A DNA stretch of 64,000 nucleotides from Dinoroseobacter sp. (GTDB taxonomy: Bacteria > Pseudomonadota > Alphaproteobacteria > Rhodobacterales > Rhodobacteraceae). This document shows, piece after piece, positions 8,542 through 17,646 of this stretch. The position numbers and the translations under genes were made by a program. The notes under the pieces were generated by a model. That model was not told the origin of the DNA. It worked only from the letters and a program-made list of their open reading frames with translations, and ran no database searches. Where the stretch lies: the NCBI GenBank assembly GCA_017643385.1, contig JAEPNN010000006.1:186001-250000 (forward strand), in the 5' to 3' direction. Within the stretch, counting starts at the first letter, position 1, and every line of letters begins with the position of its first letter.

Positions 8542-9591
8542 CTATTTGGGGCTGCTTGCCCCCTTCGCATCGCTTCGGGCGCGTGGAACCAAAGCTTTCA
8601 CAAGCTGCTTCATGTTCAACTGTCCGATTTGCGCGCCGTCTTGCATGACGCGATAGACAAGACCGGTATCACCGTCGGACTGCGCAATCAGCCGTTCGAG
8701 GCTGCTATCGGCATCCACATCCCCATCAAAGCTGTCCCGATCAACAGGCTCCATGATCGAACGAACCCGAAGCACGCGGGCGCGGTTGATGTCACTGACG
8801 AAGTCTTCGATGTAGGGATCGTTCGGGTTTAGAAGGATGTGTTGTGGCTCTCCTTGCTGCACGATCGCCCCGTCTTTCAGGATCACCAGATGGTCAGCGA
8901 GTTTCAGCGCTTCGTCCAGGTCATGGGTGATAAAGACGATTGTCTTGTGCAGTTCTTTTTGAAGCTCGAGCAGCAAGTCCTGCATGTCGGTCCGAATGAG
9001 CGGATCGAGCGCGGAAAACGCTTCATCCATCAACATGATGTCGGTGTTGGCGGTCAGGGCCCGCGCAATCCCGACACGTTGTTGCATTCCGCCCGATAGC
9101 TGGGCGGGAAATCGATCTTCAAACCCGGCAAGCCCCACGCGATCGAGCCACTTCCGGGCATCCCTTTCCTGCGTATCGGCATCCAGACCCTGAACCGATA
9201 AGGGCATTTCAGCGTTTTGAAGCACGGTCCGATGCGGCAGAAGCGCAAATTTCTGGAACACCATGGACATTTGCTTTTGGCGCAATGCCCGTAGGTCAGC
9301 CTGGCCGAGCTTCATCACGTCCTGACCATCGACGAGGATCTCGCCTGCGGTTGGTTCTATCAGTCGGTTTAGGTGGCGGATCAGGGTTGATTTTCCTGAC
9401 CCCGAAAGCCCCATGATCACCGTGATTTCGCCGGCTTGCATATCGACGCTGATGTCCTGCAGGCCGAGCACATGGCCGTGCTGGTCAAGTAATGTCGGTT
9501 TGTCCATGCCGTCCTTGACCAGCTGGACCATCTCTTTGTCGCGCTGGCCGAAGATCTTGTAGAGCTCTTTGATGGCTACTTTGGCTGTCAT
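8542..9591 (-). CDS. proV: Glycine betaine/proline ABC importer ATP-binding protein
   Basis: A 349-residue ATPase energising uptake of quaternary-amine osmolytes. Walker [10 protein letters not shown] is at 61-69, Q-loop Q113, signature LSGGMQQRV at 165-173, Walker B IMLMDE at 185-190 and switch His H223. The YKIFG start and the residues ahead of Walker A are characteristic of ProV/OpuAA, and the last ~80 residues form a CBS-like regulatory tail. The ATG at 9591 is preferred over an in-frame one 69 bases upstream because it sits behind GAGGG and falls just after proW ends. DMSP, glycine betaine and choline are likely ligands. Confidence 0.9.
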   Translation of the reverse strand: MTAKVAIKELYKIFGQRDKEMVQLVKDGMDKPTLLDQHGHVLGLQDISVDMQAGEITVIMGLSGSGKSTLIRHLNRLIEPTAGEILVDGQDVMKLGQADLRALRQKQMSMVFQKFALLPHRTVLQNAEMPLSVQGLDADTQERDARKWLDRVGLAGFEDRFPAQLSGGMQQRVGIARALTANTDIMLMDEAFSALDPLIRTDMQDLLLELQKELHKTIVFITHDLDEALKLADHLVILKDGAIVQQGEPQHILLNPNDPYIEDFVSDINRARVLRVRSIMEPVDRDSFDGDVDADSSLERLIAQSDGDTGLVYRVMQDGAQIGQLNMKQLVKALVPRARSDAKGASSPK

Positions 9592-9601
9592 CTCATCGCC
9601 C

Positions 9602-10639
9602 TCAATGATGGCCGCGCTGTTTGTCGACACGCGACAAGGCAGCTTTGGAGACGCGATCAAGGATCACTGCCAAAAGGACGATCCCAAGGCCAGCCACAAT
9701 ACCGACGCCCAGTTCGAGGTTTCGAATTCCGCGTAGCACGAGCACACCAAGCCCCGGTGCGGACACCAGCGAGGCAATCACCACCATCGCAAGGCTCATC
9801 ATGATCGTTTGGTTTACGCCAGCCATGATGTTAGGCAGCGCCAAGGGCAACTCAACCCGCGTGAGCTTTTGTTGTGCGTTCATGCCAAAGGCATTCGCCG
9901 CCTCGATCACATCTTTGTCTACGAGACGTATACCTAGGTCTGTCAGGCGGATAACGGGAACGATGGCATAAAGAATGATCGCGATCCCGTAGAGCTTGGA
10001 CTCGGTCACTGAGAACAGGAAGATCAGCGGGATAAGGTAAACAAACGTTGGAAGCGTCTGCAGCAAATCGAGAATGGGTATGATTATGCGCTGCGCCGTG
10101 TTCGACTTGGACATGCCGATGCCAATGGGAACCCCAAACAGCACGGAAAGGCCCGTACAGACAAACACGATTGCCATTGTCTGCATTGCCACGTCGTAGT
10201 GATCGATCGCTGCAAAGAAGAGCAGCACCAGTCCCACGAAAGCCGTCACACCGCGCGATCGGCTGGCAAACCAGGACACGATCACGAGGATCGGGATCAT
10301 GATCCACCACGGGGCGCTTTCAAACACGTAAAGGGTGCCGTCCAGAGCCCAGCTGAGCGGTTGGGTCAGCGGGTCGAGCACGAATTTCAGTTCATTGCGG
10401 ATCGACAGGAAGCCACGTTCCAGCCCTTCGGTCAGATCACGGGTCTGTCCGATTTGGGCGCAGGCTTCGTGCAGCACGTCGAGTGAAGGAAAGGGCAATA
10501 TTGGCGCATCTGCTGCGGCACCTTCCTCGCCCTGGGCTTGCGCCAGAAGCTGCGCCATGGACATCGGCGCTTCTTCTTTTTCTGCGTCGCACCATTCGCG
10601 AAGCCCCAATGTGTCGAAGACTTTTTCGTAGGCCGCCAT
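9602..10639 (-). CDS. proW: Glycine betaine/proline ABC importer permease
   Basis: A 345-residue permease. A long hydrophilic N-terminal part (1-105), as in ProW, is followed by about seven membrane segments, with the EAA coupling loop at 246-270 (EAANAFGMNAQQKLTRVELPLALP) that docks on ProV. It lies 10 bases ahead of proV and 74 bases behind proX, separated from proX by a strong stem-loop. It is the membrane subunit of the same ProVWX system. Confidence 0.9.
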   Translation of the reverse strand: MAAYEKVFDTLGLREWCDAEKEEAPMSMAQLLAQAQGEEGAAADAPILPFPSLDVLHEACAQIGQTRDLTEGLERGFLSIRNELKFVLDPLTQPLSWALDGTLYVFESAPWWIMIPILVIVSWFASRSRGVTAFVGLVLLFFAAIDHYDVAMQTMAIVFVCTGLSVLFGVPIGIGMSKSNTAQRIIIPILDLLQTLPTFVYLIPLIFLFSVTESKLYGIAIILYAIVPVIRLTDLGIRLVDKDVIEAANAFGMNAQQKLTRVELPLALPNIMAGVNQTIMMSLAMVVIASLVSAPGLGVLVLRGIRNLELGVGIVAGLGIVLLAVILDRVSKAALSRVDKQRGHH

Positions 10640-10668
10640 ATGTTCCCCCGCTGCCTAGCTTCAGAGAA

Positions 10669-10696
10669 GGCCGCGCAGGGGGCGCCCCGCGCGGCC
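10669..10696 (-). repeat. Intercistronic GC-rich stem-loop between proX and proW
   Basis: GGCCGCGC (10669-10676) pairs perfectly with GCGCGGCC (10689-10696), and the enclosed bases can add GGGG/CCCC pairs. It lies directly downstream of proX in the direction of transcription. Such structures usually protect or partly terminate the message so that the binding protein is made in excess. Confidence 0.6.
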
Positions 10697-10713
10697 AGCT
10701 CAAGTTCAGTCGT

Positions 10714-11679
10714 TTATGGAAGCAGTGCCGACAGCTTGCCGCGCGCTTCGTCGTTCAGCCAGGATCCCCAGATATCATTGTAGTTGGTCAGGAAGTATAC
10801 GGCCGCTTCTTCGTAAGAGGCGCCCTGCCCGTCCTGCCATGCAAGGATCTCGTTCATCTGAGCGTTGGTAAACTGAACATTCGACATCAGCTCAGCGATT
10901 TCAGGCTCTTCGTCTGCAAAGGTCGTGGTGGCAACGGTCAGAACGATCGCTGTTGGATAGGACGACATCGCAGGCGTTGCGCAATCATCCGTCACGTTAC
11001 AGTTATGCGCTTCCTCGTTGTAGTCGCCCATGTCGACCTGCGCCATTGGGTAGGACCCCAGCACGGAAGTCGGCGCCCAATAGTAACCGAACCATGGCTC
11101 CTTATCTGCGTAGGCCGCTGCAATCGCGGTTGCGAGGGTTTCGCCTGACCCGTGCTGGAACCGCTCGATCCCTGCATCAAGCAAGCCTGAGGCAATCAGG
11201 TTGGAATTGTTGGTGAAGTTGCAGCCCCAACCATCCGGGCAATCATGGAAGCGTCCACCAACCAGTTCAGGGTTCGCCATGATACCTTCGATCGTGGTCA
11301 GCTCTGGGTGCTCATCTGCAAGATACTGTGGAATCCACCAGCCTTCGACACCGCCATCGACAAGCACATTGGCCAGCTCGACGACCTTACCCTGGTCTTT
11401 GAGGTCAAAATACGCAGGGGTGTACGCCGCCCAAAGCTCGGTCACGATGTCAGGCTCGCCCGTTTCGGCCAAAGACGCGACCGCAGGGGTCGTCGATGTT
11501 GGGACGAGCGTGACAGTGCATCCGTAGCCTTGTTCCATGAGGAATTTGGAGACGTAGGTCACAACGGCCGACGAGGCCCAGTCCATCTCGGAAATGGAGA
11601 CTTCGCCACAATCTGCAGCCGCGCTCGTTCCGAATGCAGCGCCCGCTGCAATCGTCGATGCAAAGATCAGTTTTTTCAT
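10714..11679 (-). CDS. proX: Glycine betaine/proline-type periplasmic binding protein
   Basis: A 321-residue OpuAC-family binding protein. It has a signal peptide (1-22, MKKLIFASTIAAG..., cleavage after AAA) and a mature N-terminus DCGEVSISEMDWASSAV. Trp-rich segments (TELWAAYTPAY, GWWIPQYLA, PWFGYYWAP) are those expected to form the aromatic cage around a quaternary ammonium group. Cysteine pairs (DCPDGWGC, HNCNVTDDC) probably form disulfides. First gene of the proXWV operon, with GGGAGA just upstream of its ATG. The exact ligand cannot be read from the sequence. Confidence 0.88.
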   Translation of the reverse strand: MKKLIFASTIAAGAAFGTSAAADCGEVSISEMDWASSAVVTYVSKFLMEQGYGCTVTLVPTSTTPAVASLAETGEPDIVTELWAAYTPAYFDLKDQGKVVELANVLVDGGVEGWWIPQYLADEHPELTTIEGIMANPELVGGRFHDCPDGWGCNFTNNSNLIASGLLDAGIERFQHGSGETLATAIAAAYADKEPWFGYYWAPTSVLGSYPMAQVDMGDYNEEAHNCNVTDDCATPAMSSYPTAIVLTVATTTFADEEPEIAELMSNVQFTNAQMNEILAWQDGQGASYEEAAVYFLTNYNDIWGSWLNDEARGKLSALLP

Positions 11680-12101
11680 TATTTTCTCCCGGTTGGTATC
11701 GGTGGGTGCTTTTGTGATGTGTCACCCAGAGAGGCATCTAAAAATTTGATTTTTTTCACGTGTGCCTCAATCTTCACGCGGACGGACCAAACTCGTGTGG
11801 TTCGCGCCCTCTCGCTTCGGGCACTTTGAGAGGCCATGCGACTATTAGCAAGCACGCTTTCCGGTTCTGAGGCTGTTTTGCGGATGTAATTGCACCGCCT
11901 CCGTGTTCTGCAAAGCCAAATCCGGGGTGCGTTTGGCGGATCGGCAAAGCCCAGATAGCATCTGCACACGTCCATGGACTGGCACCCAATGCCTGTGCAA
12001 ACCTGACACCATGAAATGGCCGCACCGCAAACAGATGCAGTTTCAACCGCCTCCGGCGGAGCTTTGACGCCCAGGTTTTCCGGACTTCAAAGGACATCAT
12101 C
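11680..12101. promoter_or_regulatory. Divergent promoter region between proX and betC
   Basis: 422 bases with no convincing gene. On the proX side, GAGGCA (11731-11736) and TGCCTC (11763-11768) form a nested inverted repeat enclosing AAAAAT/ATTTTT (11740-11745, 11749-11754), and GGGTG/CACCC (11704-11708, 11723-11727) can form another hairpin in the proX leader. AAAGGA precedes the betC ATG. Open frames here have no recognisable family and look like chance. Confidence 0.4.
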
Positions 12102-13634
12102 ATGACCCAACCCAATATCGTGCTGATCATGGCCGATCAGCTCGCACCGCACTTCACGGGGGCCTACGGGCACCCAGTGGTGAAAACCCCGCATATGGAT
12201 GCGCTTGCCGCGCGTGGCATGCGGTTTGATGCGGCTTATTGTAATTCGCCGCTGTGCTCCCCCTCGCGTGCCGCGTTCATGACCGGGCGATTTGTGAGCC
12301 GCACAGGATCTTATGACAACGCAACCGAATTGCGGGCCAGCGTGCCGACCTTTGCGCACTACCTGACATCACTGGGGTATCGCACCTGCCTGTCAGGCAA
12401 GATGCACTTTGTGGGTCCAGACCAGAAACACGGGTTTCAGGATCGCGTGACGACCGACATTTACCCGGCAGACTTTGCATGGACGCCCGATTGGCTGAAC
12501 CACGAGACGCGCATCGACAAATGGTATCACAACATGGCCACCGTGCAGGAAAGCGGTATGGCGCAGGCGACCTATCAGATTGATTATGATGACGAGGTTG
12601 GATTTGCGGCAAAGCGTTGGCTGATGGACCGGGCGCGGGATCGGACGCTTGGCGACAGTCGCCCGTTCTGCCTGATTGCCAGTTTCATTCACCCCCATGA
12701 TCCGTATGTGGCGCGGCCTGAATGGTGGGATCTCTATTCTGATGACGAGATCGACATGCCCGTGGTCGAGATGGGCCCAGATGATCATGATCCCTTCGGC
12801 CGCAGGGTGATGGATGCGATCGAGGCCAGTGACAAACCCTTGACGATGGATGAAATCCGCGCGGCGCGTCAGGCCTATTATGCCAATACCAGCTATTTCG
12901 ACAGCAAGGTGGGCGAGCTGGTCAAAACCCTGGAAGAGATGGGCGAGACCGAGAACACCATTGTCATCGTGACCGCGGATCACGGGGACATGCTCGGTGA
13001 GCGCGGATTATGGTTTAAGATGAACTTCTTTGAACATTCCGCGCGCATACCGCTCATCATGGGAGGGCCCGGAGTGACGCACGGCGTGGCCCAAAACGCA
13101 TGTTCCTTGATTGATGTCCTGCCGACGTTCGTGGACATCGCGGGAGGGTCCGATGCGATATTGGGTGAGCCGGTGGATGGGCGTTCGCTGATGCCCTTGG
13201 CCCGGGGAGAGGCAGATCCCATCGACGAAGCCATTGGAGAATATTGCGCAGAGATGACGCCGTGGCCTGTCTTCATGATCCGTCGCGGGCGCTTCAAATA
13301 CATTCACTGCGAGGTTGATCCACCACAGCTCTACGATCTGACCGAAGATCCCCACGAGCTGCGCAATATTGCTGGTGATCCAGCTTACGGGGACATGGTT
13401 GAGGCATTTGCTGCAGAGGTCTTTGCACGTTGGGATAGCGCAGCCCTCCGCGACAAGATCATCATGACGCAGCAATCGCGGTTTAAACTTCATGCCGCCA
13501 TGCAAGCTGGCGCCGGAGAGGCCTGGGATTACAATCCGCCGCGTGATGCCACCCAGGAATATGTGCGCAATCACATGGATTGGGCTGCCGCAACTGCGCG
13601 CTATCGCTTCCCGCCCTTGGAGGAAGAGGCCTGA
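12102..13634 (+). CDS. betC: Choline-sulfatase
   Basis: A 510-residue type I sulfatase that splits choline-O-sulfate into choline and sulfate. The catalytic motif CSPSR is at 52-56, with C52 the residue converted to formylglycine. Early metal ligand D12 lies in LIMADQ, and a second metal site in VTADHGDMLGERG. The C-terminal tail with YVRNHMDW and a final RYRFPPL stretch is characteristic of BetC and not of aryl sulfatases. No signal peptide, so it acts in the cytoplasm after uptake, matching the divergent ProXWV importer. The bet dehydrogenase genes are not in the window. Confidence 0.88.
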   Translation: MTQPNIVLIMADQLAPHFTGAYGHPVVKTPHMDALAARGMRFDAAYCNSPLCSPSRAAFMTGRFVSRTGSYDNATELRASVPTFAHYLTSLGYRTCLSGKMHFVGPDQKHGFQDRVTTDIYPADFAWTPDWLNHETRIDKWYHNMATVQESGMAQATYQIDYDDEVGFAAKRWLMDRARDRTLGDSRPFCLIASFIHPHDPYVARPEWWDLYSDDEIDMPVVEMGPDDHDPFGRRVMDAIEASDKPLTMDEIRAARQAYYANTSYFDSKVGELVKTLEEMGETENTIVIVTADHGDMLGERGLWFKMNFFEHSARIPLIMGGPGVTHGVAQNACSLIDVLPTFVDIAGGSDAILGEPVDGRSLMPLARGEADPIDEAIGEYCAEMTPWPVFMIRRGRFKYIHCEVDPPQLYDLTEDPHELRNIAGDPAYGDMVEAFAAEVFARWDSAALRDKIIMTQQSRFKLHAAMQAGAGEAWDYNPPRDATQEYVRNHMDWAAATARYRFPPLEEEA

Positions 13635-13715
13635 TTTTTCGACTTGAAAGATGCACGCAACGGGCGCGGCCTGCAGTCTTTCGTGCAAGGAGCACGCGTC
13701 AGCGAGAGCGAGACT

Positions 13716-14024
13716 TCAAACGTTGATATCCAACACGAGAATGCCGTCGATCCCACCAACGGCATTCTCGACCAACTGGGCGCCCAGCGCCTTGTGCTCG
13801 GCATTCTCTGCGTATGCTTTCAGCGCATTCCAATCATCGAAATCAACCACAAAACCGTGCATATACCCGCGCTCGATCTGTTCAGGGCTCTCTGATCGTC
13901 CACCTGTGAAATTGGACGCCCCTGTCAGTTTGTCTGTGAGAGCGGCGAGACCCGCGTAGATCGCGGCAATCGTGTCCTCACTCGTATCCGGTTTGAATTT
14001 GGTCAGAACGATGTGACGGATCAT
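13716..14024 (-). CDS. Dabb (stress-responsive A/B barrel) domain protein
   Basis: A 102-residue protein made of one Dabb domain. It opens MIRHIVLTKFKPDTSEDTI, followed by LTGASNFTGGRSESPEQIERGYMHGFVVDFDDWNALKAYAENAEHKAL, the classic pattern of this ferredoxin-like family. Members form dimers; function is rarely known. It is convergent with betC and about 100 bases upstream of the end of the sugar ABC operon, so its job cannot be inferred from context. Confidence 0.8.
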   Translation of the reverse strand: MIRHIVLTKFKPDTSEDTIAAIYAGLAALTDKLTGASNFTGGRSESPEQIERGYMHGFVVDFDDWNALKAYAENAEHKALGAQLVENAVGGIDGILVLDINV

Positions 14025-14128
14025 GTGAATAGCCTCTGATCTTAGCGGTCTTATGTCCGAAGCTTTTCACCGATCATGTTCTGCAAGGCAATCGCAGCCT
14101 GATCATACCCATGTTTTTAAAGCCTTTT

Positions 14129-15178
14129 TTATCGAACAGCGAGGCCCGCAGAATCAAAGAAGTGCAGACGATCTTCTGGGAATAGTAAGCCTACTGTCTC
14201 GCCAGGCTTTAAAGGGGTTTCCCCCTCGACCCGAACCGTCAACTGTCCAACCGGCCCGCAATCGAGGATTATGAAGCAATCTGCCCCAAGGTATTCAACA
14301 ACATCGATCGTGCCGTCGAGTGCGCCGTCTCCCGGCGGACCAATCGAGACATGTTCAGGTCGGATACCAATATGGGTGGCGTCCTGATCCCCATTGAAAC
14401 TACCGCCGCGCCCGGCTTTGAGATTGTATTTCCCAGCACGTGTCGTGCAGTCCACAACATTCATTTTGGGGGAGCCGATGAATTGGGCCACAAACAGATT
14501 GGCTGGGCGTTCATAAAGCTCGCGTGGTGTCCCCACCTGCGCGATGGTGCCAAATTCCAGCACCACAATCTTGTCGGCCAATGTCATGGCCTCGACCTGG
14601 TCGTGGGTGACATAGATCATCGTCGCCCCAAGGCTTTGGTGCAGCTTGGCGATCTCGTAACGCATCTCGACCCGCAGGGCGGCGTCCAAATTTGAGAGCG
14701 GCTCGTCAAAGAGAAACGCAGTTGGATCACGGACGATCGAGCGACCGATGGCAACACGTTGGCGTTGACCTCCGGACAGGTCCTTTGGGCGACGGTCGAG
14801 ATATTCCTCGAGCTTTAGAACCGATGCGGCGTGGTTCACCTTTTCCGCAATTTCGGCTTTTGATGCGCCGGACGTCTTCAGAGAGAACCCCATATTATCG
14901 CGCACAGACATGTGCGGATAAAGCGCGTAGGACTGGAACACCATCGTAAGGCCACGCTTTGCAGGTGGCTCTGGGGTGACGTCACGCTCGTCGATCTTGA
15001 TCGCTCCACGAGAGGTTTCTTCAAGACCGCCGATCATGCGCAACAGTGTCGACTTCCCACAGCCTGAAGGGCCAACGAAGATCACGAACTCGCCATCAAG
15101 AATGTCGAGATCGATACCTTTGATGACTTGTACATCGCCGAACCATTTTTCGACGGCCTCCAGCTTGATCGCGCCCAT
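14129..15178 (-). CDS. Sugar ABC importer ATP-binding protein (UgpC/MalK/AglK type)
   Basis: A 349-residue ATPase. Walker [10 protein letters not shown] is at 36-44, Q-loop within [10 protein letters not shown], signature LSGGQRQRV at 134-142, Walker B FLFDEP at 155-160, switch His in YVTHDQ, then C-terminal OB/TOBE domains with a GIRPEH motif. Last gene of a LacI-regulated operon; its ATG follows the hydrolase stop directly. It matches the place of aglK in alpha-glucoside operons. Confidence 0.9.
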   Translation of the reverse strand: MGAIKLEAVEKWFGDVQVIKGIDLDILDGEFVIFVGPSGCGKSTLLRMIGGLEETSRGAIKIDERDVTPEPPAKRGLTMVFQSYALYPHMSVRDNMGFSLKTSGASKAEIAEKVNHAASVLKLEEYLDRRPKDLSGGQRQRVAIGRSIVRDPTAFLFDEPLSNLDAALRVEMRYEIAKLHQSLGATMIYVTHDQVEAMTLADKIVVLEFGTIAQVGTPRELYERPANLFVAQFIGSPKMNVVDCTTRAGKYNLKAGRGGSFNGDQDATHIGIRPEHVSIGPPGDGALDGTIDVVEYLGADCFIILDCGPVGQLTVRVEGETPLKPGETVGLLFPEDRLHFFDSAGLAVR

Positions 15179-16441
15179 CTATGCAGTTCCCATCGTCGGA
15201 GACGCCCAGGCCAGCCAGATAGCGGCGGTCCAGGTAAAGCTTCCCCCGCCAGCAGCATCACCGGTGTGAGGATCAAAATATTCCGCAAATCCATGTTTTG
15301 CGATCAGATCACGTGTCGCCAGTCGCAATGCCGCGGCGCGATCTTTATGACCGCACTCATCAAGCCCCAAACCGATCAGCGCATTCACGATCCCCCAAGT
15401 GGGTCCACGCCAGTAGCGCTTCGCATCAAACCGATCGGAAGCAGGGTCATAACTTGGAACCGGATAGCGGCAGATCGAGGATATACGATCATACTGTTCC
15501 GCCATTTCCGGGCGATCAATACCAGCATACCAGTTCAGAAAAGACGCATTCGACACGCATCCAGCCCATTCTCCGGACCGGACATTGCGCGAATCGTAGG
15601 ATTTGATCGACGGATTCCAGAGCGTCTCCGCGCCCGCTTCGAGCACCAAGATGTCTTTTTCGATTTCGCCGGTATCTTCGCCAATCGCGCGACCAAGATA
15701 GGCCAAGTCCCGTTGCGCACGCAGCAGGATAAAAGTCATTGTCGGGTCGGCCACACGGAAGGGGTTCTGTTCCAGCAAGGCCGCCTCATCCCATTTCAGT
15801 CGACGGCCCAGCTGCACAAGCCAGATATAGCGATCATAGTCGTACTTTGTTGGCCGCATTGCGGGGTCAACATGGCTCGTGTCACGGCGCTTGTAGTCCC
15901 CCACCCCGACAGGATCGATGCTGGCCATGGCGCTGTCCCAATCAGGCGCGTTGTCGCGACCCGCTTCCCAAGGGTGCGTGATACACGCGGCCCCTTGGTC
16001 CAGACGCCATGTCATGAACCACTTGTGCCAGGCAAAGAGCTTTGGGAACAGGGCCTTCACCGCGGCGCGACCTGCTTCGGGATCCATATCGTAGATACGA
16101 CGCGCAAAGCTGGCCGCAACAGGTGGCTGACTGATGCCTGAAGAATGAACGGGACCCGTTCCTGCCCAAACATCCGGGCCGGGGAAATAGCCGGGATCTG
16201 GTTTGTGAAACAGGATATGTGGCACCATCCCGTTGGACCATTGACCGGTGAACAGGGTTTCCATCTCAGACCAGGCCCGTCTCGTGTCAAAAGTCGCGAA
16301 CCCCCAGGCCGCAAAGGCCGAGTCCCAGTTCCATTGGTAGGGATACAATCCGGATGTTGGTACCGTGTATCCACCGCGGTCGTTTCCACGCAAGATTGCG
16401 CGTGCTTGTTCATCATGCGGCGTTGCAGACAAAGTATTCAT
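15179..16441 (-). CDS. GH63/MGH1-like (alpha/alpha)6-barrel glycoside hydrolase
   Basis: A 420-residue cytoplasmic hydrolase without signal peptide. Segments LYPYQWNWDSAFAAWG (32-47), HPWEAGRDNAPDWD (156-169), RYWRGPTWGIVNALI (after ~345) and EYFDPHTG near the C-terminus fit the GH63-related family that includes bacterial glucosylglycerate hydrolase and mannosylglycerate-type enzymes; the Asp of RDNAPDWD and the Glu of the EYFDP segment are the likely catalytic pair. It overlaps the permease gene by ATGA and sits where aglA (GH13) lies in agl operons. Probable role: hydrolysis of an imported glucoside such as glucosylglycerate or sucrose. The substrate is inferred only. Confidence 0.72.
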   Translation of the reverse strand: MNTLSATPHDEQARAILRGNDRGGYTVPTSGLYPYQWNWDSAFAAWGFATFDTRRAWSEMETLFTGQWSNGMVPHILFHKPDPGYFPGPDVWAGTGPVHSSGISQPPVAASFARRIYDMDPEAGRAAVKALFPKLFAWHKWFMTWRLDQGAACITHPWEAGRDNAPDWDSAMASIDPVGVGDYKRRDTSHVDPAMRPTKYDYDRYIWLVQLGRRLKWDEAALLEQNPFRVADPTMTFILLRAQRDLAYLGRAIGEDTGEIEKDILVLEAGAETLWNPSIKSYDSRNVRSGEWAGCVSNASFLNWYAGIDRPEMAEQYDRISSICRYPVPSYDPASDRFDAKRYWRGPTWGIVNALIGLGLDECGHKDRAAALRLATRDLIAKHGFAEYFDPHTGDAAGGGSFTWTAAIWLAWASPTMGTA

Positions 16442-17646
16442 CCTTTGACGCTCCCTGCTGTCAGACCTTTGGTCATGAATTTCTCCAGGCCCAGGAACAG
16501 CACCATGACCGGAATGGTTGCGATCACCGCGCCGGCCATCAAGTGTTCCCTGGGGATTTCAGAGCTGTTGAGCATTGCGACCCCTCGGGTCAGAGTGAAA
16601 ATCGACGGATCATCAAGCAACATGAAAGCGAGCAAGAACTCGTTCCATGCGATCATGAAGACATAGAGGCTGACCGAAGCGAGCGCGGGAAGCGCAAGCG
16701 GCAGCGTTATTTTCCAGATGACCTGCAATCGGTTCAGACCGTCCATCAGGCCCGCCTCTTCAACCTCTGCAGGCAGACCTCGAAAGTATCCCTGCAGCAT
16801 ATACAACGCGACAGGGATGGTCGTGACGGGATAAATCAAAACGATACCCAAAATCGTGTTGCGGAGCCCTGTCACCGAGAAAGCGATGTAGATCGGAAGC
16901 GCCAAAACGATCATTGGGACCATGTAGATCAGCAAAATAGAGCGCGAGAAGGCAGCCCGGCCTTTAAACTGCAATCGTGCAACCGCGTATGCCCCGGGGA
17001 CTGAGAAGGCGAGCGTAATGAGCACTGTCAGGACAGAGACGTAAAAGCTTGTCCACATATAAGTGCCAAAATTAAAGTCGCGGAAAAGTTCCTGATAGCT
17101 TCGGAAAAGCGCCCAGCCCTTGTCGATATCCAATGAGAAATCGAGAGGATTCTGCAACAAGGCTGCCTGTGATTTCAACGACGTCATCACCATCACGTAG
17201 AACGGGATGAGGACAATCGCGGTAAAGAAAATATATCCGAACCCTGTCAGGAAACGGATCCAGACTTCCTCCATCTCGTGACGCGTGAGCGGTCCCATAG
17301 GGCACTTGTCCATGATTTTTGCCATCGACCCGCCCATCGCAGCAGCGAGGATCAGGGCGGCCACGACGCCATTGAAAGCACTGGTTTCCATCACAATCGG
17401 TCCGAAACCGACAAGCGTCAGAATAAAGACCACTGCACCAATCACCCCAGCCTTCATGGGCATTGCATTGGCCGTTGTCGCAACCCCGCCCAGTATGACA
17501 CCGCAAAACAACGAGGCCCAAAGCGATGGTCGGAAAGGATCGCCTGTTGCAAACGACATGGTAATTGAGACGGTCGTAGACAAAACGAAAAGCCAGAGCG
17601 CGCCAATAATGGGTCCGGACACGTATCCAAAGCGCAGGAAGCTCAC
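16438..17646 (-). CDS. Sugar ABC importer permease (AglG/MalG type) with extra N-terminal membrane domain
   Basis: A 402-residue permease, about 120 longer than usual. Residues ~125-402 are an ordinary MalG-type subunit: a hydrophobic segment, VMTSLKSQAALL, then an EAA loop with EVEEAGLMDGLNRLQVIWKITLPLALPAL, ending FMTKGLTAGSVKG. Residues 1-115 add four hydrophobic segments (LWLFVLSTTVSITM, LWASLFCGVILGGVA, GVIGAVVFILTLVGF, FNGVVAALILAAAMG) that are not part of the standard fold. Its start overlaps the other permease gene. The extra module may interact with the enlarged partner permease. Confidence 0.85.
   Translation of the reverse strand: MSFLRFGYVSGPIIGALWLFVLSTTVSITMSFATGDPFRPSLWASLFCGVILGGVATTANAMPMKAGVIGAVVFILTLVGFGPIVMETSAFNGVVAALILAAAMGGSMAKIMDKCPMGPLTRHEMEEVWIRFLTGFGYIFFTAIVLIPFYVMVMTSLKSQAALLQNPLDFSLDIDKGWALFRSYQELFRDFNFGTYMWTSFYVSVLTVLITLAFSVPGAYAVARLQFKGRAAFSRSILLIYMVPMIVLALPIYIAFSVTGLRNTILGIVLIYPVTTIPVALYMLQGYFRGLPAEVEEAGLMDGLNRLQVIWKITLPLALPALASVSLYVFMIAWNEFLLAFMLLDDPSIFTLTRGVAMLNSSEIPREHLMAGAVIATIPVMVLFLGLEKFMTKGLTAGSVKG

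Noticed and set aside
11774-12130. 118-codon minus-strand frame in the proX/betC spacer
   Set aside because: Overlaps the betC start, lacks a ribosome site and resembles no family; the region is better explained as a divergent promoter.
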